Shown piece by piece: positions 52,584 through 62,290 of a stretch of DNA of 64,000 bases (the stretch's first letter is position 1; every line of letters begins with the position of its first letter). A program made the translations under genes and the position numbers. The notes under the pieces were generated by a model. That model saw only the letters and a list, made by a program, of their open reading frames with translations, did no database searches and was not told the origin of the DNA. Origin of the DNA: Marimonas lutisalis (lineage in GTDB: Bacteria; Pseudomonadota; Alphaproteobacteria; Rhodobacterales; Rhodobacteraceae); assembly GCF_005434965.1 (NCBI RefSeq), contig NZ_SKCI01000004.1, positions 1-64,000 on the forward strand. The letters are read 5' to 3'.

Positions 52584-53377
52584 TTTCCCCCGTCGCCCAA
52601 AAGCGGCAGCAGCAGGTTGAACAGCTCTGCCTGGCTGCTGATCGCGCATTTTCGGTAAAGCTGCCGGCGGAACACCTTCACCGTCTGCGGGCTGATCCCC
52701 AGCTGCAGCCCGATCGACACCGAACTGTGCCCCCGCAGGATCAGCAACGCCACCTCCGCCTGGCGCGGCGACAGCCGGATGCCATGCGCCTCGTCCAGCG
52801 AATCAATCAGACGCCGGGTCACCTCGGCCTCCGAATAGGCGCCCTGATCGGCCAGGTCCGCCCAGTGCCGCTCGCACAATGCCACAACAATGGGCGAAAC
52901 GAGTCTCGCGGTCACGATCTCCCTCTGGGTGAACCGCGCATTCGAGCTCGCGTCGCGGCCAAGGCAGACATGCACGCTCACCCCCGGCGCGGGGTAGGCG
53001 ACAAAGGCCAGTTCATCGAGCAGCGTCGTCGCCGCGTAATAGTCCAGGAAATACGGATTCCGGTGGAACTGGTCCGGCGCGATATCGGTCAGCCGGTACA
53101 CACCCCGCGCCACGCGCGAGCGGTGAAGATCGTGAAAAGGATCAAGCAGGTAAGCCCCGCCGACATAGGTGCGGTCGAAATTCTCGTGCACCTCCTGCAC
53201 GCGTGCCCGGGTCAGGAAAGCCTGCGGCGGGCGGCCCTGGAAATAGGCCAGGATGGTGATGTTGTCATGGCGCAGCTGCACCTCCAGCCACCGCGCCAGC
53301 GCACGCGGAAAACCCTCTCCACCCTGTGCCGCGATCGCCTCGCCCAGCCGCCGTTCCGCCTCGCCCTGGATCGTCAT
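52562..53377 (-). CDS. LuxR-family transcriptional regulator of the polyamine operon
   Basis: 271 residues. The C-terminal 60 residues are a LuxR/GerE helix-turn-helix (LSPRQAEVALLILRGHSSVS, then ISPQTVKVFRRQLYRKC). The N-terminal 200 residues (LARWLEVQLRHDNITILAY) do not resemble an acyl-homoserine-lactone domain or a response-regulator receiver. It is divergent from potABCD, and between them lie symmetrical GGGGTATA elements. The likely role is sensing polyamine or a derived metabolite to control the pot operon. Its start at ATG 53377 is close to the palindrome at 53381, so autoregulation is probable. Confidence 0.85.
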   Translation of the reverse strand: MTIQGEAERRLGEAIAAQGGEGFPRALARWLEVQLRHDNITILAYFQGRPPQAFLTRARVQEVHENFDRTYVGGAYLLDPFHDLHRSRVARGVYRLTDIAPDQFHRNPYFLDYYAATTLLDELAFVAYPAPGVSVHVCLGRDASSNARFTQREIVTARLVSPIVVALCERHWADLADQGAYSEAEVTRRLIDSLDEAHGIRLSPRQAEVALLILRGHSSVSIGLQLGISPQTVKVFRRQLYRKCAISSQAELFNLLLPLLGDGGNQPPQMP

Positions 53378-53380
53378 GGC

Positions 53381-53450
53381 ATACCCCCCCGGGGGTATAT
53401 ACCCCTCGATTAGCCGGATTTAACCTGATCCCATCATTCTAGGGGGTATA
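53381..53450. promoter_or_regulatory. GGGGTATA-type symmetrical elements in the LuxR/potA promoter
   Basis: ATACCCCCCCGGGGGTAT (53381-53398) and GGGGTATATACCCC (53392-53405) are overlapping palindromes, and a third half-site AGGGGGTATA lies at 53441-53450. They occupy the space between the divergent regulator and the pot operon. They are probable operators for the LuxR-type regulator, inferred from symmetry and position. Confidence 0.6.
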
Positions 53451-53464
53451 AGCAGGGGGTCAAC

Positions 53465-54544
53465 GTGCCAGACGGCAACGGCACCATCGCGGTCGATATC
53501 GACAACGTCACCAAACGCTACGGCGATTTCACCGCGCTCCGCGACGTGTCGCTGGCGATCGCGGATAATGAATTCTTCACCCTTCTGGGCCCCTCGGGCT
53601 GCGGCAAGACCACGCTCTTGCGCTGCATCGCCGGGTTCGAGGACATCAGCGCCGGCGCCATCCGGCTCTATGGGGATCCCATCGCCGAGCTGCCCCCCAA
53701 CCGCCGGCCGGTGAATACCGTCTTCCAGCAATATGCGCTGTTTCCGCATATGGACATCACCCGCAACGTGATGTTCGGCCTCCTGCGGCTGGGTAAATCC
53801 GAGTCCGAGGCCCGCAAACGCGCGGGCGAGGTGCTGGAGCTCGTGCAACTCACGCAATTTGCCACCCGCCTGCCCGCGCAGCTCTCGGGCGGCCAGCAAC
53901 AGCGCGTCGCACTCGCCCGCGCGCTTGCGCCCAATCCCAAGGTGCTTTTGCTTGATGAGCCGCTCTCGGCGCTTGATCTGAAACTGCGGCAGGCGGTGCG
54001 GCTGGAACTGCAGCAGCTTCAGCACGAAACCGGCATCACCTTCATCTTCGTCACCCACGACCAGGAAGAGGCGCTCACCATGTCCGACCGCATCGCCGTC
54101 ATCTCCGATGGCCGGGTGCAGCAGGTCGGCACAGCGCGCGCGATCTACGAGGAACCCAACAACAAATTCGTCGCCGACTTCATCGGCGAAACCAACCTGA
54201 TCGATGTTGCCGTCGCCGCCATCGACGGGGCCACCGCTACCTGCACCCTGCCCGGCGGCGCGCAGTTCACCTGCCCCGCCGCCTCGGGCGCGCATTCCGG
54301 CCAGGGCCATCTGTCTGTCCGCCCTGAACGCGTCTCGCTCACCGATCCCGCGCAGGCGCCGCTCTCTGGCACGGTCTCGCGGCTCATCTATCTGGGCACC
54401 GACATGCATGTCGATGTCACGCTCGCCGACGGCGAAACCGTCACCGCCCGGGTGCAGAACTCGGCCGACACCACGATCCCGGAAAAAGGCCAGACCGTCG
54501 GGCTGAATTTCGAGGCAGGCGCCGCACGCCTGTTGGTGGACTGA
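53465..54544 (+). CDS. potA: Polyamine ABC transporter ATP-binding protein
   Basis: 359 residues starting at GTG 53465 (AGCAGGGGGTCAAC upstream). The ABC ATPase shows Walker A GPSGCGKTTLLR, the signature LSGGQQQRVALARAL, Walker B LLLDEPLSALDLK and the H-loop FVTHDQEEAL. The C-terminal third is a TOBE domain, as in PotA. It drives uptake of spermidine or putrescine with PotBCD. The stop overlaps potB by a base (TGATG). The operon order potA-B-C-D is standard. Confidence 0.95.
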   Translation: MPDGNGTIAVDIDNVTKRYGDFTALRDVSLAIADNEFFTLLGPSGCGKTTLLRCIAGFEDISAGAIRLYGDPIAELPPNRRPVNTVFQQYALFPHMDITRNVMFGLLRLGKSESEARKRAGEVLELVQLTQFATRLPAQLSGGQQQRVALARALAPNPKVLLLDEPLSALDLKLRQAVRLELQQLQHETGITFIFVTHDQEEALTMSDRIAVISDGRVQQVGTARAIYEEPNNKFVADFIGETNLIDVAVAAIDGATATCTLPGGAQFTCPAASGAHSGQGHLSVRPERVSLTDPAQAPLSGTVSRLIYLGTDMHVDVTLADGETVTARVQNSADTTIPEKGQTVGLNFEAGAARLLVD

Positions 54545-55464
54545 TGGCAGGCGGGCTGGGACAGGGCACCGGAAAATCCGCCCGCACCTATGCGGGCCTC
54601 GGCGTGCCGCTCATCCTGCCCGCCTGGCTCATCATCGGCATCTTCCTCGTCGTGCCGATTCTGATCATGCTGGTCTATTCCTTCCTGACCAAGGAATTCC
54701 GCGGCGGCGTGATCTGGGAACCGACGCTCGCCGCCTATGACCAGTTCTTCTTTGATCGCGGCCTTTTCGGGGATGAACCGCCGAAAATCGAATGGACCTA
54801 TATCCTGATCTTCTGGCGCTCGATCTGGCAGGCGGGGCTGGCCACGGTTCTGTGCCTCCTGATCGGCTTTCCCACCGCCTGGTTCATCGCCACGCGCCCG
54901 CCAAACAGCCGCACGATCTGGCTTTTCCTCATCACCGTGCCCTACTGGGTCAACCTGCTGATCCGCACGATCTCGATGAAATTCCTCATCCGCGATAATG
55001 GCCCGCTGAATCAATGGCTGCTCGACGCCGGCCTGATTTCCGAGCCGATCCACGTCATCAACACCGCGACCGCCGTGCAGCTGGGCCTGTTCTATTCCTA
55101 CCTGCCCTTCATGGTGCTGCCGATCTATGCCGCGGTCGAACGCTACAATTTTGCGCTGTCCGAGGCCGCGGCCGATCTCTACGCCTCGCGCTGGGTGACG
55201 CTCACGCAGGTCATCATCCCCTCGGTCAAACCCGGCATCATCGCTGGCTGCATCCTCGTTTTCGTGCCCTCGCTCGGCGCCTTCCTCGCCCCCGATCTTC
55301 TGGGCGGGGCCAAGAATTTCATGATCGGCTCGCTGATCGAGGAACAGTTCAAAGGGGCGGCAGGCAACTGGCCCTTCGGTGCGGCGGCCGCAATGATCCT
55401 GCTGACGATGGTGCTGATCGTGCTGATCTTCTATGCCCGCAGCCAGGCACGGGGGGCGCGCTGA
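54544..55464 (+). CDS. potB: Polyamine ABC transporter permease
   Basis: 306 residues with six membrane helices. The first is [20 protein letters not shown]. The EAA loop that docks with PotA lies near residue 215: [18 protein letters not shown], in the Glu-Ala-Ala form. Together with potC it forms the membrane channel. It overlaps both neighbours by one base, so translation is coupled. The assigned substrate is inferred from the operon, not from the permease itself. Confidence 0.93.
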   Translation: MAGGLGQGTGKSARTYAGLGVPLILPAWLIIGIFLVVPILIMLVYSFLTKEFRGGVIWEPTLAAYDQFFFDRGLFGDEPPKIEWTYILIFWRSIWQAGLATVLCLLIGFPTAWFIATRPPNSRTIWLFLITVPYWVNLLIRTISMKFLIRDNGPLNQWLLDAGLISEPIHVINTATAVQLGLFYSYLPFMVLPIYAAVERYNFALSEAAADLYASRWVTLTQVIIPSVKPGIIAGCILVFVPSLGAFLAPDLLGGAKNFMIGSLIEEQFKGAAGNWPFGAAAAMILLTMVLIVLIFYARSQARGAR

Positions 55465-56273
55465 TGGCGAAGAAACCCGACCTCCGCCGCTTCCCCGGCT
55501 TCTACGGCATCACGCTGCTGTGCCTCTTCCTGCTCTATGCGCCGCTCATCATCGTGGCGATCTATTCTTTCAACGATTCCCAGTCGATCACCATCTGGGG
55601 CGGCGCATCGCTCCGGTGGTACGAAGACGTGTTCTGGGGACTCGAGGCCGACAAGTTCAAACAGGCCGCGGTCAACTCGCTCACCATCGCCGTCACCGCG
55701 GCCATCGCCGCCACCATCATCGCCACCATGGCCGCCACCGCCATGCTGCGCGCAGGGTCTTTCCGCGGCAAAGGCGCCAGCTTCGCGCTCATAAACCTGC
55801 CGCTCATGGTGCCCGAGATCGTCACCGCCGTGGCCACGCTGATCTTTTTCTCGGCGATTGGCTTCACCACCGGGATCATGACGATCCTGGTTGCCCATAT
55901 CGTCTTCTGCATCCCCTTTGCCTACCTGCCCATCGCCGCCAGGATGGAAGGGATCGAGGATGTCTACGAACAGGCCGCGCAAGACCTCTATGCCACCCGG
56001 TGGGAGGCCTTCCGGCTCGTGCTTCTGCCGCTGATGATGCCCGGCATCATCTCGGGCTTCCTTCTGGCCTTCATCATCTCGCTCGATGACTTCATCATCA
56101 CCAATTTCGTCAAGGGTGCGGGCGTCGAAACCCTGCCCACCGCGATCTTCGGGGCCGTCAAACAGGGCATCAAGCCCAACATCATGGCCATTTCCACCCT
56201 GCTGCTGCTGGTGTCGATCCTCTTCGTCACCCTCAGCTATTTCGCCGGCCGCATGGGCCAAAACCGCCAATAA
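55464..56273 (+). CDS. potC: Polyamine ABC transporter permease
   Basis: 269 residues, six helices, first [20 protein letters not shown]. The EAA motif is [18 protein letters not shown] near 180. It is the PotC partner of PotB. The ATG 55464 overlaps the potB stop; the much longer frame from 55014 has no start signal and is excluded. The C-terminal helix ([18 protein letters not shown]) completes the transporter. potD follows after 18 bases. Confidence 0.93.
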   Translation: MAKKPDLRRFPGFYGITLLCLFLLYAPLIIVAIYSFNDSQSITIWGGASLRWYEDVFWGLEADKFKQAAVNSLTIAVTAAIAATIIATMAATAMLRAGSFRGKGASFALINLPLMVPEIVTAVATLIFFSAIGFTTGIMTILVAHIVFCIPFAYLPIAARMEGIEDVYEQAAQDLYATRWEAFRLVLLPLMMPGIISGFLLAFIISLDDFIITNFVKGAGVETLPTAIFGAVKQGIKPNIMAISTLLLLVSILFVTLSYFAGRMGQNRQ

Positions 56274-56291
56274 CCAACAGGAGAGAAAACC

Positions 56292-57326
56292 ATGAAAAAC
56301 CTTCTCAAAACCGGCGCCTCGGCGCTCGCTCTGTCGCTGATGGCCACTGTCGCCACGGCCGAGGGCAAGCTCTCGATCTATCACTGGTTCGAGTACATCC
56401 CGCAGGAGCTCTTGGACAAGTTCGCCGCCGAATACGACGTCGAGGTGACGCTCGACACCTATGACAGCAACGAAGCGCTGCTTGCCGCATTGAAGGCCGG
56501 CAAACTGGGCCAGTATGACGTGGCCGTGCCCGGCGACTACATGGTCGAAATCATGGGCAAGGAAGGCATGCTCGACACCTTCACCGATGACGAGATGCCG
56601 CTCAAGGGCAACATCCTGCCCCAGTGGATGGACGTGGGCTTCGATCCAGGCCGCAAAAGCTCGATCCCCTACCAGTGGGGCTCGACCTCGTTTTCGGTCA
56701 ACCGCGATGTCTATTCCGGCGACATCCAGACCACCGACATCATCTTCAACCCGCCCGAAGAGCTGAAGGGCAAGATCAACGTTCTGGATACCGCGGGCGA
56801 AACCCTGACGCTCGCCTCGATCCACCTCGGCATCCCGCAATGCACCACCGATCGCGAGCAGCTCAAGGCTTTGAACGACCTGGTGCAGAACGCCAAGCAA
56901 TACTGGGCCTCTTTCGGCTCGGACGTCGCCAAGGACGTGCTGGTGTCGGGCGATGCCGCCGCCGGGATGATCTGGAACGGCTTCGGCATGAAAGCCCGCG
57001 AGGAAGGCGCCAACATCGAATACGCATACCCCGCCCAGGGCTATATCGTCTGGATGGACAACGTCGTTCTGCTCAAGGACGCGCCCAACCGCGAAAACGC
57101 GCTGAAGTTCATGAACTTCCTGCTCGAACCGGAAAACGCCGCCGCGGTCACCAACTACGCCCGCTACACGGCCGGCGTGAAAGGCGTGGAACCCTTCCTC
57201 GAGGAAGCGGTGAAATCCGCGCCCGAACTGAACCCGCCCGCAGGCGGCAACCCGCAATTCGTGCAGGCCTGCGATGAAGAGGTGCAGAAGGTCTATGACA
57301 CGATCTGGACCAACCTGAAGAAATAG
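56292..57326 (+). CDS. potD: Polyamine-binding periplasmic protein
   Basis: 344 residues. The signal peptide ends MATVATA at residue 23. The mature part opens EGKLSIYHWFEYIP, as in spermidine/putrescine-binding proteins, where Trp and acidic residues cage the amine. Further conserved: YDVAVPGDYMVEIM and PYQWGSTSFSVNRDVY. It delivers polyamines to PotBC. Two perfect GC-rich palindromes follow its stop (57341-57384), before the first catabolic gene. Confidence 0.95.
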   Translation: MKNLLKTGASALALSLMATVATAEGKLSIYHWFEYIPQELLDKFAAEYDVEVTLDTYDSNEALLAALKAGKLGQYDVAVPGDYMVEIMGKEGMLDTFTDDEMPLKGNILPQWMDVGFDPGRKSSIPYQWGSTSFSVNRDVYSGDIQTTDIIFNPPEELKGKINVLDTAGETLTLASIHLGIPQCTTDREQLKALNDLVQNAKQYWASFGSDVAKDVLVSGDAAAGMIWNGFGMKAREEGANIEYAYPAQGYIVWMDNVVLLKDAPNRENALKFMNFLLEPENAAAVTNYARYTAGVKGVEPFLEEAVKSAPELNPPAGGNPQFVQACDEEVQKVYDTIWTNLKK

Positions 57327-57340
57327 CGGCACCTCCGGGA

Positions 57341-57384
57341 CGCGAGGGCGCGCGCCCTCGCGCTGCGGGGCCGCGCGGCCCCGC
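57341..57384. repeat. Two adjacent perfect GC-rich palindromes after potD
   Basis: 57341-57362 is a 22-bp perfect palindrome (CGCGAGGGCGC and its complement) and 57365-57384 a 20-bp one (GCGGGGCCGC and its complement), two bases apart. Neither has a U-tract. In mRNA they would form two hairpins in the 103-base gap between potD and the hydrolase gene, so they may protect the upstream potD message or reduce readthrough. Confidence 0.8.
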
Positions 57385-57429
57385 TCTCCCGACAACCGTC
57401 GCGCAGACCTCAGACAAGGGGGAACGGCC

Positions 57430-58193
57430 ATGAAACTCGCGCTCTACCAGGGCCCGCCCATTCAGGGCGACATCGAGGCAGGCTTTGACCGCATCAAGGC
57501 CCAGCTCGGCGCCGCGGCCCTTGCGGGCGCCCGCATGGCCGTCTTCCCCGAGCTTTTCCTGCCGGGCTACAACCGGCCCGACCTGCACTCCTCGCTCTCG
57601 CAGCCGCTGGGCGGGGCGTGGTGCGAACGTCTCGGCGCGCTGGCCCGCGACGCGGGCTGCGGCCTCACCCTCGGCTGGGCCGAGCGCGACGGCGATCTGG
57701 TCTATAACGCCGCCACCACCTTCGGCCCCGATGGCGCGATCCTGGGTCATTACCGCAAGATCCAGCTCTTCGGCCCGATGGAGCAGCAGAGCTTCGCCTT
57801 CGGCAGCAGCTACACGATCTTCGACTACGCGGGCCACAAGACCGCGCTGATGATCTGCTATGACGTCGAGTTCGCCCACCACGTCAAGGCGCTGGCCGAC
57901 CAGGGCGTCACGCTCATCCTCGTGCCCACCGCCAACCCGGCCGGGTTCGAGCATGTCTCGACTGCGATCGTGCCCTCGCAGGCTTCGGCTTATGCGCTCA
58001 CCATCGCCTATGCCAATTTCTGCGGCGCGGAGAACGGGCTGACCTTCGGTGGCCACTCGGTGATCGTCGGCCCCGATGCGACCGCGCTTGCTGCGGCGAA
58101 CACCACCGAAACGCTGCTCGTCACCGACATCGCCAAGGCCTACGACCCGGCGCTGCTCTCCACCCAGTCCGCCGACTATCGCGAGGTGCCGGA

Positions 58194-58197
<4 letters not shown>
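57430..58197 (+). CDS. Nitrilase-family carbon-nitrogen hydrolase
   Basis: 255 residues. The Glu-Lys-Cys triad is seen: E in VFPELFLPGYN, K in HYRKIQLFGPMEQ and C in LMICYDVEFAHH. The family includes N-carbamoylputrescine amidohydrolase (AguB) and amidases of various substrates. The setting in a polyamine operon suggests it releases putrescine or an amine from an amide or carbamoyl form. The ATG follows AGGGGGAACGGCC. Its stop overlaps the start of the deacetylase gene (ATGA, 58194), so they are translated together. Confidence 0.88.
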
Positions 58198-59225
<1,028 letters not shown>

Positions 59226-59240
59226 ACAGGGAGAGAGAGA

Positions 59241-60602
59241 ATGAACAAGCTGACCACCGACGAGATCCTCACGAAGGATTCCCACCTCATCCAGTCTTTC
59301 GCCAACCTGCACGCGCTGAAACAGGATGACGCCCGTACCGCCATCGTCGCCGCCGAAGGCGCCTATGTCACCGACAGCGAAGGCAACAGGCTGATCGACG
59401 GCATCGGCGGGCTCTGGTGCGTGAACGTGGGCCACGGCCGGCACGAGATCATCGACGCCATTACTCAGCAGCTCAACACGCTCGACTACTACTCGACCTT
59501 CTACAACTTCACCCATCCCGCCGCCGCCCAGCTGGCCGAAAAGGTGGCCTCGCTCGCGCCCGGCCACCTCAACAACGTCTATTTCGGCAATTCCGGCTCG
59601 GTCGCGAACGACACGGCGGTGCGGATGCTGCACCACTACAATAATCTCAAGGGCCGCCCGCAGAAAAAGCAGATCCTGTCGCGCATGGGCGCCTATCACG
59701 GCTCCACCCACATGGCGATGGCGCTGACCACGCCCGCCTATGCCGAAGGCTGGGGCGCGGTCGAAGGGCTCGTCCATCATCTCAAGGCGCCGCACAAGTA
59801 TCGCGAGGCGCCCGAAATGACCGATGCCGAATTCCTCGCCGTGCTGGAACAGGACATGCTCGACGCCATCGCCCGCATCGGCGCCGAGAACATCTGCGCC
59901 TTCTTCGCCGAACCGATCCAAGGCGCCGGCGGCGTCATTACCGCGCCGCCGGGCTATCACAAGCGGATGCGTGAAATCACCCGCGCGCATGACATCATGT
60001 ATGTCGCCGACGAAGTGGTGACCGCCTGGGGCCGCCTGGGCCACATGTTCGCCAGCGAGGACGCCTATGATTGCGTGCCCGACATCATCACCACCGCCAA
60101 AGGGCTGACCTCGGGCTACCAGCCGCTTTCGGCCACGATCATCTCGGATGAGATCTATGACGTGATTTCCGGCCCCGATGCGATGTTCCTGCACGGGATG
60201 ACCTATTCGGGCCACCCCGCCGCCGCCGCCGCGGGCCTTGCCAATATCGCGATCCTCGAATCCGAGGATATCCCCGGCCGCGTGCAGACCACCGGCAAGC
60301 TTTTCGAGGGGCTGCTGCGCGGGCTTGAAGACGTGGATATGGTGGGCGAGGTGCGCGGCTCGCATTTCATGATGGGAATCGAGTTCGTGAAGAACAAGGA
60401 CACCCGCGAAGAATTCCCCGCCGATGCCATGGTCGGCAGCCTTGTTGCGAAGGAGGCGCAGAAACGCGGCCTCATTGCCCGCGCGCTCGGCAATATCCTG
60501 ATCCTGTCGCCCACGCTCATCATGGATGACGCGATGATCCACCAGATCGAGGCGACCCTGCGTGAGTCGATCGGCAAGGTTTCAGCCGATCTCGGGATCT
60601 GA
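59241..60602 (+). CDS. Class III aminotransferase (putrescine/omega-amino acid:pyruvate, SpuC-like)
   Basis: 453 residues, PLP-dependent fold type I. EFLAVLEQDM and CAFFAEPIQGAGGVITAP precede VADEVVTAWGRLGHMF, the Asp that contacts the PLP nitrogen, and TTAKGLTSGYQPLSAT, where the Lys forms the Schiff base. The class moves the terminal amine of putrescine, cadaverine or beta-alanine to pyruvate or 2-oxoglutarate. As the last gene of the operon it would turn free diamines into aminoaldehydes. The ATG follows GGGAGAGAGA. Confidence 0.92.
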   Translation: MNKLTTDEILTKDSHLIQSFANLHALKQDDARTAIVAAEGAYVTDSEGNRLIDGIGGLWCVNVGHGRHEIIDAITQQLNTLDYYSTFYNFTHPAAAQLAEKVASLAPGHLNNVYFGNSGSVANDTAVRMLHHYNNLKGRPQKKQILSRMGAYHGSTHMAMALTTPAYAEGWGAVEGLVHHLKAPHKYREAPEMTDAEFLAVLEQDMLDAIARIGAENICAFFAEPIQGAGGVITAPPGYHKRMREITRAHDIMYVADEVVTAWGRLGHMFASEDAYDCVPDIITTAKGLTSGYQPLSATIISDEIYDVISGPDAMFLHGMTYSGHPAAAAAGLANIAILESEDIPGRVQTTGKLFEGLLRGLEDVDMVGEVRGSHFMMGIEFVKNKDTREEFPADAMVGSLVAKEAQKRGLIARALGNILILSPTLIMDDAMIHQIEATLRESIGKVSADLGI

Positions 60603-60950
60603 GATCAGGTTTTGCGCTGGCTGCGCCATGAGTATTTATTTCCAAGAAAGAGCCACAGTCAGGATCTGCCGGGCTTTCTCAGGCCTGGTAGCGCGCGGCG
60701 CGTTAACCGGTTTTCCTGCTTCCGCGCGGGGCATTGCCCGGCAGCCGGATGTCAGCTGGGGGGTACACGCAAATCACCCCCCACATTGCGCCGCGCCGCG
60801 CCCCGTTAACCGGCCGGGGCGCGCCGTTGACCGTTTCTTGGCAAATCCATCTGCTTGCGGGCTTGTCATCCGGGGCGACTCGCAACACTCTGGAAACAGC
60901 CCTGCCGCACCTGCCCCTTTTTGCGCGGCCAATTCGGGAGACTGGACACG
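60603..60950. other. Intergenic region with two dispersed repeat copies
   Basis: 348 bases with no protein gene. It holds a degenerate copy of the GRRTATTT...CAAGA motif (60629-60650) and the second copy of the 47-bp repeat (60738-60784). The CoxM-like promoter is presumably in the right part. Confidence 0.6.
60738..60784. repeat. Dispersed 47-bp intergenic repeat, copy 2
   Basis: It begins CCCGGCAGCCGGATGTCAGC and ends TCACCCCCC plus A. It matches 31354-31400 at 41 of 47 positions in the same orientation, with GTTAAC near both ends as in the first copy. Conserved sequence in non-coding DNA suggests an RNA element or a small mobile palindrome. Confidence 0.75.
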
Positions 60951-61811
60951 ATGAGATTCGAAACCCCAACCACCGTGGACGAGGCCGTGCGCCTGCTGTC
61001 GGACGATCCCGAAGCGCGCATCCTGGCCGGCGGCACCGACCTTCTCGTGCGGCTGCGCGCCCGCCAGGTTGCCCCCTCCGCCGTGATCGACGTTAAGCGC
61101 ATCGCCGAGATGACGGTGATCACCCGCGAAGAGGGGGGCTGGCGCATTGGCGCGGCTGTGCCTTCTGCGGAAATGAACGAAATGAGTGACTTATGTGCCG
61201 ACTGGCCCGGCGTGATGGAAGCGGCCGACCTGATCGGCTCGACCCAGATCCAGGGCCGCGCGACGATGGCGGGCAATCTCTGCAACGCCTCGCCCGCTGC
61301 CGACAGCGTGCCCGCCATGGTCGCCGCCGGTGCCGTGGCGCGCATCGCGGGGCCCTCGGGCACCCGTGATGTTGCGGTCGAGGATATTCCCACTGGCCCC
61401 GGCCAGACCTCGCTCAAGCCCGGCGAACTGATCACCTCGATCTTCCTGCCCGTGAAACCGGCCATGTCCGGCGATGCCTACCTGCGCTTCATCCCGCGCA
61501 CCGAGATGGATATCGCCGTTGTCGGGGTGGGTGTTCACGTAACCCTCGACGATCAGGGCAAAATTTCCGCTGCCCGCGTCGCTTTGGGCGCTGTCGCCCC
61601 CACCGTGATCCTGTCGCAATCCTGCGCCGATGCGCTCATTGGTACGCCCGGCGATGACGCCGCGCTCGACGCGCTGGCCGCCGCCGCCACGGAGGAAGCC
61701 ACCCCCATCGACGACAAGCGCGGCACCGTCGCCTTCCGCAAGGATATCGCCGGCGTCCTTGCCCGCCGTACCGCCAAGATCGCTATTGCCCGCGCCAAGG
61801 GAGACGCCTGA
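60951..61811 (+). CDS. Molybdenum hydroxylase FAD-binding subunit (CoxM-like)
   Basis: 286 residues starting MRFETPTTVDEAVRLL at ATG 60951. The FAD motif AGGTDLLVRLRAR near residue 25 (flavin pyrophosphate loop) and TIQGRATMAGNLCN-type phrase STQIQGRATMAGNLCNASPA near 105 are standard for the medium subunit of xanthine dehydrogenase-type enzymes. It passes electrons from the Fe-S subunit to an acceptor. The stop overlaps the next gene's start (TGATG). The order M-S-L is that of aerobic CO dehydrogenase and relatives, but see the large subunit. Confidence 0.93.
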   Translation: MRFETPTTVDEAVRLLSDDPEARILAGGTDLLVRLRARQVAPSAVIDVKRIAEMTVITREEGGWRIGAAVPSAEMNEMSDLCADWPGVMEAADLIGSTQIQGRATMAGNLCNASPAADSVPAMVAAGAVARIAGPSGTRDVAVEDIPTGPGQTSLKPGELITSIFLPVKPAMSGDAYLRFIPRTEMDIAVVGVGVHVTLDDQGKISAARVALGAVAPTVILSQSCADALIGTPGDDAALDALAAAATEEATPIDDKRGTVAFRKDIAGVLARRTAKIAIARAKGDA

Positions 61812-62290
61812 TGTCCCAGATCCATGTCACCGCCACGATCAACGGGGATGAAACCGAATTCCTCTGCGATCCAACCGAAACCCTGCTCGACGTGTTGCGC
61901 GATCATCTCGACCTGACCGGCAGCAAGGAAGGCTGCGGCTCGGGCGATTGCGGCGCCTGTTCCATTATCCTCGATGGCCGCCTCGTCTGCTCCTGCCTGG
62001 TGCTTGCCGCCGAGGCCGAGGGCCGCAGCGTCGAAACCATCGAAGGCATGGCCGAGGGCGACAAGCTCCACCCGCTGCAGGAAAAATTCATCGAACATGC
62101 CGCGCTTCAATGCGGCATCTGCACGCCCGGCATCCTGGTCGCGGCCAAGAACCTGCTCGAGCGCAACCCCAACCCCTCCGAGGAAGAGGTGCGCTACTGG
62201 CTGGCCGGCAATCTCTGCCGCTGCACCGGCTATGACAAGATTATCCGCGCGGTGATGGACACCGCCGCCGAAATGAGGGGGGCCGCCTGA
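61811..62290 (+). CDS. Molybdenum hydroxylase 2Fe-2S subunit (CoxS-like)
   Basis: 159 residues with two [2Fe-2S] clusters. The plant-ferredoxin-like cluster is in KEGCGSGDCGACSIILDG with a later Cys (RLVCSC). The second, helical cluster is QCGICTPGILVAAKNLL and LCRCTGYDKI. It shuttles electrons from the molybdenum site to FAD. ATG 61811 overlaps the stop of the FAD subunit and its own stop overlaps the large subunit start (TGATG), so the three genes are tightly coupled. Confidence 0.96.
   Translation: MSQIHVTATINGDETEFLCDPTETLLDVLRDHLDLTGSKEGCGSGDCGACSIILDGRLVCSCLVLAAEAEGRSVETIEGMAEGDKLHPLQEKFIEHAALQCGICTPGILVAAKNLLERNPNPSEEEVRYWLAGNLCRCTGYDKIIRAVMDTAAEMRGAA

Noticed and set aside
55431-57431. 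A 666-codon minus frame opposite potC and potD
   Set aside because: Shadow of two well-supported genes; no domains.
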